Shown here in pieces: positions 34,901-42,690 of a stretch of DNA of 61,162 nt. The notes below the pieces were generated by a model. The model ran no database searches. It was not told the origin of the DNA and saw nothing but the letters and a program-made list of their open reading frames with translations. The DNA is from a virus. The stretch is from positions 1 through 61,162 of the IMG/VR virus record IMGVR_UViG_3300047550_001096. The stretch is one strand, 5' to 3'. The first letter of the stretch is position 1; the number at the start of each line of letters is the position of its first letter. Position numbers and translations under genes: made by a program.

Positions 34901-37900
34901 CTCCTGGTGAAAGCATTGCAGGTTGAATATCTCCTGCACCTCTTGGACCAGGTACTGAAAGAATTCCACCTGCTAAACCAAGAATATCTTTGTCAACAAA
35001 TTTAAACTCATCATAATAAGTGTTTGGTTGTCTATTAACTCTATACCTTAGTGCTTCTCTTAATGCCAACTGAGAATCTGAAATATTTGTTAAGCTATCT
35101 AGTTGTCTTATAATTTGCAGTGCCTGTTGTGAATTAACTGGATGTGCTCCACTTACTCCATTAATAGATGTTCCTCTTAATCCTAAATTTAACCAGCTCC
35201 AGTCTCTTGCTATTTTTTCTTCTGTCCAAGAAGCCTTTCCTCTTTTTTTGCCAACTGGAGTAAGATGACTTGGGGTATCTTTTTTATCCCAGTTTAGCCT
35301 AGAAGATATTCCAGGGCGCAACCTTTCTAAGTTATTTTGAAGTATTGCTTTTTCTTCATTTTCATAATAACTCATAAGACGTATTGCATTAGGATTATTT
35401 CTACTTAAAATCTCTTTCCATCTTTTTTCTGCAACACTTTGTTTTCCAACTCTATTTTTAAGAGTGTCCCATTTTTGAAGTCTTCCATATATATCGCTAA
35501 GTCTGGTTATTTTTCTACCTTGAAGTTCTGGACTTCTAACTTTTAATAAATAGTATAACTTTCCTTCAGTTGTATTTTCCCAAGATTCACCTTTGCGTGT
35601 ACTAGTTCTTCCATGCTTTGCTGTTCTTGTTGGATCACCCATTGTTAAAAATCGTTCATTTTTTTGCAAAGCAATTTTTAAATCTTTTTTAGATGCTTTT
35701 GGAATTGAAAAAGAAACGTCTTTTAATTGAATTATTAAATCATCACCTTGTTCTCTATATAGTATATTTGATAAACCTTTTGCTTCTGTCCCAAATAATG
35801 ATTTAAATCCAGCAGCAGACCTTCCAGGCACTGATACTGGCAATAAAGGCGTCTTTCTTGATCCACCAGTTGCCTGCACCGTACTACGTGCAGCACCAAA
35901 CATTAAATCATCAAAATTAGTTGCAAATGATGTTCTTGCAAATGGATTTATACCAGTTGCAAATCCTGGCACCTTATCCTGAATAATTTGACTAATAAAT
36001 CCTGAATACTTTTGTGACTGTTTTGCTGGAATAACTGCTTCTCCAGGAGAAAGCATTGATGGCACAACATCTCCAGCTCCTCTTGGACCAGGAACTGATG
36101 TAGTTCCATCTGCAAACCTCTTTGGAGCTTTCCCTCTTCCAGGAAGGAATAGTCCTGGGTTATTAGCAGCGAATCCTCCCATTGCAACATTTGCTTGAGA
36201 ATATGTTCCGATCAAAGAACTAAGAGCTGCCTGCTCAAGTCTATATGCAGCAGAAAGTTGTTCATGCTTTGAATATAAAGCATTAGTAATAGATACGTTT
36301 TCTAATTCTTCCTGTGTTAGATATTGTGTTTTTAATGCAACGTCAGACGATCCATAAGCTAGCTGCTGGTATCCCTTACGAAGCATATTAACGCCCTTTA
36401 AGGAGTTAGCTACAGCGTTTGCTATTAAACCAAAAGTCATTAAGAAAATTGGACCAATACCGCCAACAACACCAATTATAATAGCAATAGCTTTTTTAAT
36501 ACCATCTGGCAAATTATTAAACTTCTCCGCTATTTTTCCAATATATTCTAGTACTGGAGTTAATATTTCAGCAAAAAGTTTTCCAATCGGAGCTATGGCA
36601 ACTTTTAATTTTTCAATTGATGCAGCAAGCTTATTCATTGGAGAATCTGCTTGAATTTTTAACTCTCGCTTACTCAAAATTGCAAGTTCTTCAGCAGATG
36701 CATTTGTTAGCTGCAAAACACGTGCAGCCTGCGTTCCTTCTTTTCCAATATTATTTAATAATGCAGAAATTCTAGCAAACTGATATTTTCCAAATATCTT
36801 TTCAATTATTTGTGTTCTTTGCAAATCTGTTAATGGTTGTAGTGATTTTGCAAAAGCTGTTACTATGTTTCTTAAATTACCCTGATTTTCTTGAATTATA
36901 CCCTTTAAGTTTATACCAAGATCTGATGCTGCAGCAGCTGCTGCTTTACTTGGATTAATTAATGATGCAAGTCCAGACTTTAGTGCGTTTGCACCTTGTG
37001 CAGCACTAATACCACCTTCTTGCATTGCAGCCATAAAATAAGCAAGATCTTTAACATCTCCACCAAGTTGTTGAATAACTGGTGCTACTCTTGGTACTGC
37101 TTCAGTTAAATCTTCTAGCGCTACAACTGTTTGGTTTTCTACTGCGTTTAAGAAATCAATAGTGCCAGATAGTTGACTCTCGTCAATCTGAAATGCATTT
37201 CGTAAAGCAATTGTTGTTTCAAGAGCTTTTTCTTGTGTTACTCCACCAAGTACTGCTAATTTGTTTGTTTGCTCTACAAGATTTTCAAGACCTTTGCCAC
37301 TAAAACCAGCAGCTGCTGCATCTGCAGCGGTCTTAATAGTATCTGCTACCTTTAATCCATATTTTGTATATTCATCACCAAGTTCACGAATATTTTTTAA
37401 TGCTTGATCAGTTGCCCCCTGATCTGTAAAAATATCTCCATAAACCTTTTTGAATCTAATTACTTGTGTTTCAATTTCTTTGAATGTTCTAATTGCCTGT
37501 GTTCCAAATATTGCTAATGGTATAGTAAAACCAACCATAAGCTGACGACCAGCCCATTGTGTATTTTTACCAAAATTTAAAAGTTTTGTTGCTCCATCAT
37601 CCATCAACTTATTAAATATTTGTTGACGTTGAGTTGCTAGCATTAATTGAGTTGTTACATCTCTATAATTTAATGCTTTTGGAGTAAATTTAAGTGCATT
37701 CATTGCACCCTGAGCATCACGGCCTAGCTGTACATATTGTTGCTGTAGAGTCTTTACTCTTTTATCTACTAACTTACTTACTGTGTCAAATTCATTACCA
37801 AATACCCTGCCAAAAGTACGAGTAGATGCAACACCATATCTAAAATATTCCTTAAGAGATAATTTTGATTTATCTAGAGCAGTAGCAAATTGTTCTGTTG

Positions 37901-38120
37901 CCGTCTTCATTCTAGTCATGGACGCTGTCCACTGACCAGTTGCGTTTACATTATGAAGTAGTGATTGTGCATACTTAGACTGAGCCTGAGTAGCAGTTTT
38001 TGTTCCAACAATAAGAGCACGGTTAAGGGCAGTAATTTCTTTTTCCAAGGCACGAAGTTGTGCCATAGCCTGAGACGTATCAATATTTATAAAAATATTG
38101 CTATTTGTATCTCCTGCCAT
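28938..38120 (-). CDS. Tape measure protein (3060 aa)
   Basis: 3060 residues, the largest gene. The N-terminal part (about 1-240) is coiled coil leading to the phage minor-tail domain (GRQLMVGFTIPLAIFGTQAI). Hydrophobic segments lie near 553, 1225-1290 and 1480-1560. Residues about 2270-2640 are a long coiled coil. A motif of the form GD-(V/I/T)-xPxMLxPGE-(A/F)-VI occurs three times (about 690, 1075 and 2893), each after a Gly/Pro stretch. By the usual rule of about 1.5 angstrom per residue the tail would be near 460 nm. The C-terminal part ends with beta strands that join the tip. Confidence 0.95.
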   Translation of the reverse strand: MAGDTNSNIFINIDTSQAMAQLRALEKEITALNRALIVGTKTATQAQSKYAQSLLHNVNATGQWTASMTRMKTATEQFATALDKSKLSLKEYFRYGVASTRTFGRVFGNEFDTVSKLVDKRVKTLQQQYVQLGRDAQGAMNALKFTPKALNYRDVTTQLMLATQRQQIFNKLMDDGATKLLNFGKNTQWAGRQLMVGFTIPLAIFGTQAIRTFKEIETQVIRFKKVYGDIFTDQGATDQALKNIRELGDEYTKYGLKVADTIKTAADAAAAGFSGKGLENLVEQTNKLAVLGGVTQEKALETTIALRNAFQIDESQLSGTIDFLNAVENQTVVALEDLTEAVPRVAPVIQQLGGDVKDLAYFMAAMQEGGISAAQGANALKSGLASLINPSKAAAAAASDLGINLKGIIQENQGNLRNIVTAFAKSLQPLTDLQRTQIIEKIFGKYQFARISALLNNIGKEGTQAARVLQLTNASAEELAILSKRELKIQADSPMNKLAASIEKLKVAIAPIGKLFAEILTPVLEYIGKIAEKFNNLPDGIKKAIAIIIGVVGGIGPIFLMTFGLIANAVANSLKGVNMLRKGYQQLAYGSSDVALKTQYLTQEELENVSITNALYSKHEQLSAAYRLEQAALSSLIGTYSQANVAMGGFAANNPGLFLPGRGKAPKRFADGTTSVPGPRGAGDVVPSMLSPGEAVIPAKQSQKYSGFISQIIQDKVPGFATGINPFARTSFATNFDDLMFGAARSTVQATGGSRKTPLLPVSVPGRSAAGFKSLFGTEAKGLSNILYREQGDDLIIQLKDVSFSIPKASKKDLKIALQKNERFLTMGDPTRTAKHGRTSTRKGESWENTTEGKLYYLLKVRSPELQGRKITRLSDIYGRLQKWDTLKNRVGKQSVAEKRWKEILSRNNPNAIRLMSYYENEEKAILQNNLERLRPGISSRLNWDKKDTPSHLTPVGKKRGKASWTEEKIARDWSWLNLGLRGTSINGVSGAHPVNSQQALQIIRQLDSLTNISDSQLALREALRYRVNRQPNTYYDEFKFVDKDILGLAGGILSVPGPRGAGDIQPAMLSPGEAVIPARQSAKYAPLISSIMSDRVPGFIEGNDPAGYRQTPSGLFIPNKSSIEKETKAAAASMSTLRKVTTKLANSFKGTDIAANNASEALGKDKTRGFTGFLRGYGGVANTVTDEATGQQRLATPAERTNMRQLNRMNFTQRAMPLQMVGMAAPMAAGMYAQKNPDSAIAKSMDLIMMISMLTMLLPMLNSPLKMLAATAVGLIAVFKAQASTIKNNIVEGQKQAESMTMTTKRLEELGSITGKVSITQVAAAQRAGRTTEITPVSMEFGQNIIRNSDFGKSLAASFNQTMSTFGAGTAAESLSNQLATAVSQGILDAAQAESIAVALTRDLKDARLELDVRGRLIQLLGPNGENLVNDPLKVQVELIASGQRMQEAAIKNLNMVGMQQRGINRSEALQLGGAAIPAAGLGIYAGMRSYNAMQTAQSIKSALSASTELKAASGAGKLKTALNVAKGARVAIQAGSAAAAVGTGGVAGVPALISAALGTIIFGGVEAALRSWQKGKEKAAVGKAAGQLQGIVTQNLAASQQGIDALNAQFDSAINNLELKKKIAKTEKERSDIDDQIAGLEEKRQGGLRDIRQAQAKMLSDAAGNLDKISGQSLFERISPLGSGRGAVRDKYMEAFRVGMKEKFKDNAGLAAEASVLQDTLDKMKDDKLTIKISTLVTSDVLTPNEASVLLSTLTKAGMPPKKTIDTIVKTQGTEGLQRLSTVLTLIPGEKNKKDLVVDIASKNKAQADATLAGLEEIIKIPEFIGISIDLETNPDALPKLMKLGKEVGDLKKKFPDGQITLEALTKVQEDIGKGTNLTLDNAIKQWDILSKLPKQLQFQAMITLSTLKTSESFDTIVQREIAAAYKKTNPTARRVTKSTLDAFAAANPDIKKKAEEAALTQIFGTALSGTEKNGNGSDSGAGKTKRDTSWLEDIAQRLKLVKESSLDATKALSEIRKFYGTKDNVNPMLAEQAGAIDQIRAAAKKAGIVLNEDFIGILKGMDPEQFNLWSKQLFTLGKKGRITGLKDDFLKINAALRTLTAGELIDRTKQENKEIQNQVTAYKILKDAKYSQLEIERILSDATMAGMIADQGFLSISVSERKDLNAEILKTIRLKSEESLVSLDKQIDNLESQVEAYDILAKKQVEQKVILEVLKNQNFVNAVVTGQGIDDIISKTQRYLDLLDVVAQKTKSQTDLLQEQIDENLAALDLQARELQNAFDLRTFQLKIDIEGARDAVNRINEKIQAEQDKIDDINLKIKYDPQFGDYVLEDLRERISDAQRVIEEQFDRPISALQDRSSVLSNDLAIMDKAAEAINEKYDKQEEALNKISQINQDIINQQKSQIGLADALTQGDISAAAKLAQDMRAQAADAASRTAGDVLAASRKAEIENLRSSSGMTRRQIEEEQFKISQKIFDLEQQRKINQAEILKLEDDLYRRQELREQATLAIREHEVEIDRLRKEELADAEKRLKDLEDRLKAEEDLLKKELDAIEKRKLEWEKAQIALDKYKQTLKKTAAAVLSMDDALKKVSDSVQLLNMSAKVAIDTGVLDPIDEKQLDKMQQDRKALIAEYDKLMAEYNAMPGGSDANVDRKAQFLETIQARFPQGRPEEFKRPASLTGDKKPITVMFKELNIEIKFFEEKMRFVRDYFEEIREDVEEIVENWDLIREDAETILTTIQELSALFDTLTPQVQAFKDAIAGLETPLENIATDTERTDKAFTSLVSQGSVFTNTITTIQGIVATLAGELEAAFAAVSAITKEIQSWDTTVTTRHVIEVEYKYLNQGPGIGAVPGSMYGGKIKNFNYGGKASYYNNGKLISYKPIGSDTVPAMLTPGEFVINKAASKEFYPLLNAINNSKFPSILSKNFSDGGSVATNRNMPTSFKNNFGQVVRGLDKGKGGIGGAVSAMAKDMKPRTMVQLPMANTTFVEPKYSTLSPTTISNTAINTSPITNSSNNVYNYSVGVNVAGTSVDAQSIARAVIDEIKYADSQRIRSIRS

Positions 38121-38145
38121 TAACCGTTACTCCTATATTAATTTA

Positions 38146-38472
38146 TTAGTCTTGTGACGCTAGAGCAAGAAGAGCTGATTCTGAAAGGTTAATTCCAGAT
38201 GCAGCCTCAATGATTGAATAAACTGTAGGAAGATCAATAAGTTCTTCTAGTTTTTCAACACTGTCCCCAAGCTCTGGCTTATACTGTTGCATTGCAATCT
38301 GAACACATTCAATCAAAAGCGTCATAGACTTGTCATTATCATCTTGGACTGCTGTTAGTCCTTCAAACTTCTTCATAAACTGACGAAGAAGAGAGATTTT
38401 TAGTGGTCTAACTTTGATTTTTGTGCCATCAATTAGAGAAATTTCTTTCTCTTCATGCACGGATGTAGCCAT
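38146..38472 (-). CDS. Tail assembly chaperone, short form
   Basis: 108 residues. It contains EISLIDGTKIKVRPLKISLL, RQFMKKFEGL, and DLPTVYSIIEAASGI, clearly homologous to the N-terminal domain of the long paralogue just upstream (38516-39244). Together they occupy the place of the G and G-T proteins that coat the tape measure during tail assembly. Here the short form has its own start (SD GGAGG) and its own TGCTATAAT promoter. No slippery sequence toward a downstream frame was seen. Confidence 0.8.
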   Translation of the reverse strand: MATSVHEEKEISLIDGTKIKVRPLKISLLRQFMKKFEGLTAVQDDNDKSMTLLIECVQIAMQQYKPELGDSVEKLEELIDLPTVYSIIEAASGINLSESALLALASQD

Positions 38473-38498
38473 TACTCCTCCTTAATTAAGTTATGTCA

Positions 38499-38507
38499 AT
38501 TATAGCA
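38499..38507 (-). promoter_or_regulatory. Extended -10 promoter for the short tail chaperone
   Basis: TGCTATAAT on the minus strand in the gap between the two paralogous chaperone genes. It would also add transcripts over the tape measure gene. Confidence 0.55.
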
Positions 38508-38515
38508 TAAAGGCT

Positions 38516-39244
38516 TTATTTTTTCATAAGGCTAGGATCTCTTAAATCTGTGTAATCTAAGCCCATTCCTATACCAAATCCAGATTTTCTTGCATTTTGT
38601 CCTTGAAGCGCCAGCACGTCATTGCTGTCTGTTGCCTTGCCTTTACTAAATACCCTGGCCTTCATATCTTCCCATTCTTTTTGACCTTTTACCTTACCGC
38701 CAGAGTTTGCCTTATCTGCATCTATATCAATACCCTGAATGGCTGCTAAAAATTTCTTTTCTTGATAATCTAGTTCTCTTAATGATGATAATGTTGCCAA
38801 TAATTCTGGCATAGAAAGATTTTCCTCTAGCTCTTTATAATCTTTCCATATGCCTATTAAAAATACTTCTGATTCTAATTTTGCTAAATCTAGGCTATCC
38901 CAATTACTTCCACCTTCTTTTGAGTTTGCCTGTTCTTTAATTGACTCTTCAGAATCTTTTTCTATTTTAATACTTCCTGCTATATTTACTATTTTATATA
39001 CCGTTGGCAAATCAACTTGATCTTCAAATTCTGCTAATGTTTTTATTTTAGGATAATATTGTTGCATAGCAAGAAATCCACACTTTGATAGCAATGTAAG
39101 AGATTCCTCATCATCTTTAGCATTTTTTATTTTATTAAATACCGTCATAAAATAACGCAAGTATTTAATTTTCAATGGATAGATTTCTATTCTTGTTCCA
39201 TTTAATAAATAAATAACATCTGTTTTATATACTGCCGTTGCCAT
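38516..39244 (-). CDS. Tail assembly chaperone, long form
   Basis: 242 residues. Residues 1-105 parallel the short chaperone (VIYLLNGTRIEIYPLKIKYL and VDLPTVYKIV). The remaining 135 residues are extra, acidic-helical (NWDSLDLAKLESEVFLIGIW, SSLRELDYQEKKFLAAIQG) and end in a G/K-rich tail. This is the layout of a G-T fusion encoded as a separate gene. It follows the major tail gene after a terminator. The ATG lies seven bases after a TGATAGAAT box (39252-39260) without a ribosome site, so it looks leaderless. Confidence 0.8.
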   Translation of the reverse strand: MATAVYKTDVIYLLNGTRIEIYPLKIKYLRYFMTVFNKIKNAKDDEESLTLLSKCGFLAMQQYYPKIKTLAEFEDQVDLPTVYKIVNIAGSIKIEKDSEESIKEQANSKEGGSNWDSLDLAKLESEVFLIGIWKDYKELEENLSMPELLATLSSLRELDYQEKKFLAAIQGIDIDADKANSGGKVKGQKEWEDMKARVFSKGKATDSNDVLALQGQNARKSGFGIGMGLDYTDLRDPSLMKK

Positions 39245-39251
39245 TTTATCT

Positions 39252-39260
39252 ATTCTATCA
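39252..39260 (-). promoter_or_regulatory. Probable leaderless promoter of the long tail chaperone
   Basis: TGATAGAAT on the minus strand, seven bases before the ATG at 39242-39244, and directly after the T-rich tail of the terminator at 39271-39289. Confidence 0.5.
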
Positions 39261-39270
39261 TAACAACAAA

Positions 39271-39289
39271 GCCCACCGCTAGGGTGGGC
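39271..39289 (-). terminator. Terminator after the major tail protein gene
   Basis: Minus strand: GCCCACC-CTAGC-GGTGGGC, a perfect seven-pair GC-rich stem, followed by TTTGTTGTTA. It comes after the stop codon of the major tail gene by about twenty bases. It would keep tube protein mRNA abundant compared with the tail chaperones. Confidence 0.75.
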
Positions 39290-39311
39290 CTGTTGCTAAT
39301 CTAGTTAAAGA

Positions 39312-39965
39312 TTATGCTGATGCTGGGGTCCAAGTACGATCTATGATCTTACCATATGATCCAGAAACGTCTTCAGGTAGAAGACGGAAAGAAACTTCAA
39401 ACATTGAAGCCTCATCACGCTTTGCAGATACTGTTACGTTCTCAATTGAGAGCGCACGGTATGCAGCGTAAACACGCTCTACATATGCAGAGTCTGCACA
39501 GTCTCCTGTGCCAGGTCCAACTGCAACAATACCACGCTCAACTGGGCACTCACCAATATCTCCTGCGGAGAGATTTAGTGCTTGTCCTGCTGAAGTAGCT
39601 TTATCTACTTCTGGGTCTAGTTGATCGTCGTTGTAAGCAAGAGCCAAGAGAAGATTCTCAAGAGTAGCTTCAGCAAAAGCGGTTGCAAGATTTACCTGCA
39701 TTCCTTGCTTATACAATTTAGCAACGTCAAGAATTTGGTCAACCTGTACTTCACCGAAGTCTGGCTGGAACTGCAATTCAAGACCGTTCATTGTATAACC
39801 AACATTTTTAAAATCTTCATCAACTGGTGATGTTGAAAGTGTGTCTTTGTAAGACTCATCAGTTTCAAAGCCAGGTAGTGAAGCCTCATCTAGTGTGCCG
39901 TTAGCTACGAAAAGAGCTGCTGCACCAACGATGATGTTTGTTGACGTACCACGAGTGTATGCCAT
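39312..39965 (-). CDS. Major tail tube protein
   Basis: 217 residues. It starts MAYTRGTSTNIIVGAAALFV and continues with a beta-rich domain including GYTMNGLELQFQPDFGEVQV and a C-terminal FEVSFRLLPEDV, as in lambda-type tube proteins. It lies just before the tail chaperones and tape measure, as expected. A TGATATACT promoter (40028-40036), a GAGGTGA ribosome site and a downstream terminator show it is a high-copy product. Confidence 0.85.
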   Translation of the reverse strand: MAYTRGTSTNIIVGAAALFVANGTLDEASLPGFETDESYKDTLSTSPVDEDFKNVGYTMNGLELQFQPDFGEVQVDQILDVAKLYKQGMQVNLATAFAEATLENLLLALAYNDDQLDPEVDKATSAGQALNLSAGDIGECPVERGIVAVGPGTGDCADSAYVERVYAAYRALSIENVTVSAKRDEASMFEVSFRLLPEDVSGSYGKIIDRTWTPASA

Positions 39966-40027
39966 TATTATTTCACCTCTACTTTCAATAGAATATATAT
40001 TAAGTTTTGGCGGGTTTCCTCAAGGCA

Positions 40028-40036
40028 AGTATATCA
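40028..40036 (-). promoter_or_regulatory. Extended -10 promoter for the major tail protein
   Basis: TGATATACT on the minus strand just after the end of the upstream connector gene. It leaves a leader of about 55-60 bases before the ATG at 39963-39965. Confidence 0.55.
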
Positions 40037-40041
40037 GCCTT

Positions 40042-40659
40042 TTAAACGATTTCTTTTTCAGCCAAATGCTCTGGTTGCCAGTCTGAATACATCACTTTAT
40101 CTGTATTACCCGTCCTGTTTGATGGATCTATAGGGGTTTGATGATAGTCAAACTCTACAATAAGTTTGTTTCCGCCATAGGTTCTTACTGAGCCAAAATC
40201 AAGTATATCTCTTGTTTCTTCTAACTGGTATACCTTAAAGTTATGAAAGTAAAAAATATTATCTATTAGATTTGGTGTTTGGGAGGTTCCAAGATTGATT
40301 CTTCTATTTGCACACCAGTTATTGAGCTCTTCTGCAGACTCATCAAATCTATCTAAAAGTCTGTAAACTATCTCAGTCACCTGTATCATATTTGGTATAG
40401 TGTTTTGTTCTGTAGCATAAAAATAGTAAAACATCTGTTCACATTTTATATGTGGAAAAGGTTTTTTGTTTATTTTAAAAAGTCTATCGTATGTAGACAT
40501 TACGCCTTCATTTGACGGAAAGCTTTGTGTTAGTGCATCTATGGTTGATGGAACAGATGGGAAAAAAGGAATTGAACTAAATCCAAAACTAGATAGCTTA
40601 TATTGTAAATATTTGTTTACCCAAACTATTGGAGTATTTAGTGGTGTGTCATTTGCCAT
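40042..40659 (-). CDS. Probable tail terminator/tail completion protein
   Basis: 205 residues in the neck region. It begins with TPIVWVNKYLQYKLSSFGF and IPFFPSVPSTIDAL, with KCEQMFYYFYATEQNTIPNM and VTEIVYRLLDRFDES in the middle. Position before the major tail protein and after the HK97 gp10-like gene fits the tail terminator, but sequence motifs are not diagnostic. One-base overlap with the next upstream gene. Confidence 0.6.
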   Translation of the reverse strand: MANDTPLNTPIVWVNKYLQYKLSSFGFSSIPFFPSVPSTIDALTQSFPSNEGVMSTYDRLFKINKKPFPHIKCEQMFYYFYATEQNTIPNMIQVTEIVYRLLDRFDESAEELNNWCANRRINLGTSQTPNLIDNIFYFHNFKVYQLEETRDILDFGSVRTYGGNKLIVEFDYHQTPIDPSNRTGNTDKVMYSDWQPEHLAEKEIV

Positions 40660-41336
40660 TATTGTATTACTCCTGCATTTGCTATCCAGGCATATCCTGT
40701 TGATATACCTTTTGCTCTTCCGCTCTTTTTACCAAACGAAAGATTCTTTTTATATAATACTGGATTATTTAAATAATTTAAAATTCCACTTGATCTCATA
40801 AAAGCTTGAGAAAAATAGTTATTGAAAAATAAATCTATTGTTTTTTCAAAAGATCCTTGAGTTCTTGTTCCTCCAGGGCTGTCTACGAGTACTGGGGACT
40901 TTGTAAATACAGTTTCACCATTGTCTTCAAAAACTAAAACATCTGAATTAACTGGTTCTATTCTTACTGAAATTCCTTCTTCCATAATTCTTGCTTTATC
41001 ATAAAATGGAACCCTTGAACCATCCTTAATAGTTGAAGATTGTCTAAAGTTTGTATAAAAAGAAAGTCCATTATTGCTAATAGTATATTTTATATCAAAA
41101 AGTCTTGCAGATGGACTTCCAGTTTTATACCATTCATAAACATGGTGTAAAGCTTCTGGGTCCATCTTTGCGCTAGTATCAACAAACTTACCTAGTAGTT
41201 CGGAAAGCAACTCTCCCATATTTCTAAAAAATACGCTTTTCCCTTTTTGTACTCCTTCTAAAAATCCAAAAGAATATTCAACAATATTTTTCATATCTTT
41301 TCTAAACTGATTACTATTTATACTAAGTTTAATCAT
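40659..41336 (-). CDS. Neck/head-tail joining protein
   Basis: 225 residues with an N-terminal helix (RKDMKNIVEYSFGFLEG), beta strands (FDIKYTISNNGLSFYTNFRQ), and a basic C-terminus. It overlaps the flanking connector genes by one to four bases. By order it corresponds to the gp10-like neck protein of siphophages. A TPGGTRTQGSF-like loop (actually SPGGTRTQGSFE) is notable but not family-defining. Confidence 0.55.
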   Translation of the reverse strand: MIKLSINSNQFRKDMKNIVEYSFGFLEGVQKGKSVFFRNMGELLSELLGKFVDTSAKMDPEALHHVYEWYKTGSPSARLFDIKYTISNNGLSFYTNFRQSSTIKDGSRVPFYDKARIMEEGISVRIEPVNSDVLVFEDNGETVFTKSPVLVDSPGGTRTQGSFEKTIDLFFNNYFSQAFMRSSGILNYLNNPVLYKKNLSFGKKSGRAKGISTGYAWIANAGVIQ

Positions 41337-41779
41337 AGATCTGACGCCTGATTCTCTGATCTTCGTATTACTAATTTATAATGTTCTACACCGCCGAATG
41401 GCCCAACTATTGGCTCATTAGAGGCTAACTCAAAAAGAGTAGATTTTCCAGATCTTGGTCCAGATGTTTCTAAATATACTAGGGTGTTATCTGCTGTTCT
41501 AATATTTGCTATTACAATATTAACCATTGCTTCTTTATTTTCTTTTGAACTAATTCTTATATCGTCTTTAGTTCTACCAAGAAGAGTTAACTCAGTATTA
41601 ATTTTCATATTTGGTTTTACTTCTTCTTCCCATGCAGTTCCAGCAGTAGCAAAATTACAAAGAATAGTTCTATCAAATACCCACTGTTTATTTAAATTTC
41701 CATATGCCCCTTGCTCAACTATTGGATAATATATATCAGCTTTCAATGGAAAAATAAAGTCTGGGGTATCGCATAACAC
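41333..41779 (-). CDS. Head closure-like protein
   Basis: 148 residues, beta-barrel pattern: FIFPLKADIYYPIVEQGAYG, then NTELTLLGRTKDDIRIS, then GGVEHYKLVIRRSENQ. The IYYP segment followed by W at residue 33 and a final YKL-x-IRR strand match head-closure/stopper proteins. It lies between the adaptor and neck genes, which supports that role. Confidence 0.65.
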   Translation of the reverse strand: MLCDTPDFIFPLKADIYYPIVEQGAYGNLNKQWVFDRTILCNFATAGTAWEEEVKPNMKINTELTLLGRTKDDIRISSKENKEAMVNIVIANIRTADNTLVYLETSGPRSGKSTLFELASNEPIVGPFGGVEHYKLVIRRSENQASDL

Positions 41780-42690
41780 TATAATAATCCAATCTTTGTA
41801 ATACTCTTTAGATATTTACTAAGTATTTTATCCACAATCATATTACCAGTTCCGTCTAGAACAGATTTATCAAATTGAATCTTATACTGATCAGTGCTAT
41901 AAGATGTTACATATCTCTTGTAGTAATCAAGCTTTCCACATTTAAGATCTTCAATTAATAGTTTTGTTGCATATTCAATATCTGGTGGAATAGCTTTATA
42001 TCCAACATCTAAAACAAATAAGAAATCACATAAAACTGGGAATGTGCCAGATCTCATTCCTGTACTTGCAATATCTCCTGCTGCTGGCTGTAATCCAAGT
42101 GGCTGAGATTGTAGTCTATCAAATGGTCCATCTTCAATACGAATAATTGCTGTATTATCAAGAGTAATTGTATATGTTTCTTTATTATCTTCTGGATTTT
42201 CTGCATCAACATCAAATATTAATTCATTATCACGATATACCTTTAGTACCTTATTAACATCTTCCCATATTGGAAAATAATCTGATCCAGTACCGTTTGT
42301 TTCAACTATATGTTTATTATTATAAAATCCTTCACTAACAACTGAGTCTATAATCCCTCTAGCAACAAGCTCAAGCATTTTATATTCTTGTATTTCAGAC
42401 GCTGTGGTACCTAAATTTCTATAATCAATATATGGTCTAATAATGTCTAAATTGCTATCTAAAACAATAGTTCCGCTAGTATCTAAAATTCTAAAAAGAA
42501 ATATTCTGTCAAACTGTGCTTTTGCTTGTGTAATTGTATATGTTATTTTAGAACTAGAATCTGACGTTACATCTTGTGTTTCAACAGAGTGATCAACAAG
42601 ATCTTCAATATATAGTTGATATTCCGTATTAGGACTTGGAACATCCCACTTTGTTTCTATTGGATATGGGGGTAATCGTAATACTTCCAT
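41779..42690 (-). CDS. Head-tail adaptor-like protein
   Basis: 303 residues. The N-terminal half is beta-rich (YQLYIEDLVDHSVETQDV and TQAKAQFDRIFLFRILDTSG). The second half has helices (IQEYKMLELVARGIIDSVV and DIEYATKLLIEDLKCGKLDY) like the helical adaptor proteins that extend the portal. It is larger than usual adaptors, so two functions may be fused. Identification is by order and fold pattern. Confidence 0.6.
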   Translation of the reverse strand: MEVLRLPPYPIETKWDVPSPNTEYQLYIEDLVDHSVETQDVTSDSSSKITYTITQAKAQFDRIFLFRILDTSGTIVLDSNLDIIRPYIDYRNLGTTASEIQEYKMLELVARGIIDSVVSEGFYNNKHIVETNGTGSDYFPIWEDVNKVLKVYRDNELIFDVDAENPEDNKETYTITLDNTAIIRIEDGPFDRLQSQPLGLQPAAGDIASTGMRSGTFPVLCDFLFVLDVGYKAIPPDIEYATKLLIEDLKCGKLDYYKRYVTSYSTDQYKIQFDKSVLDGTGNMIVDKILSKYLKSITKIGLL

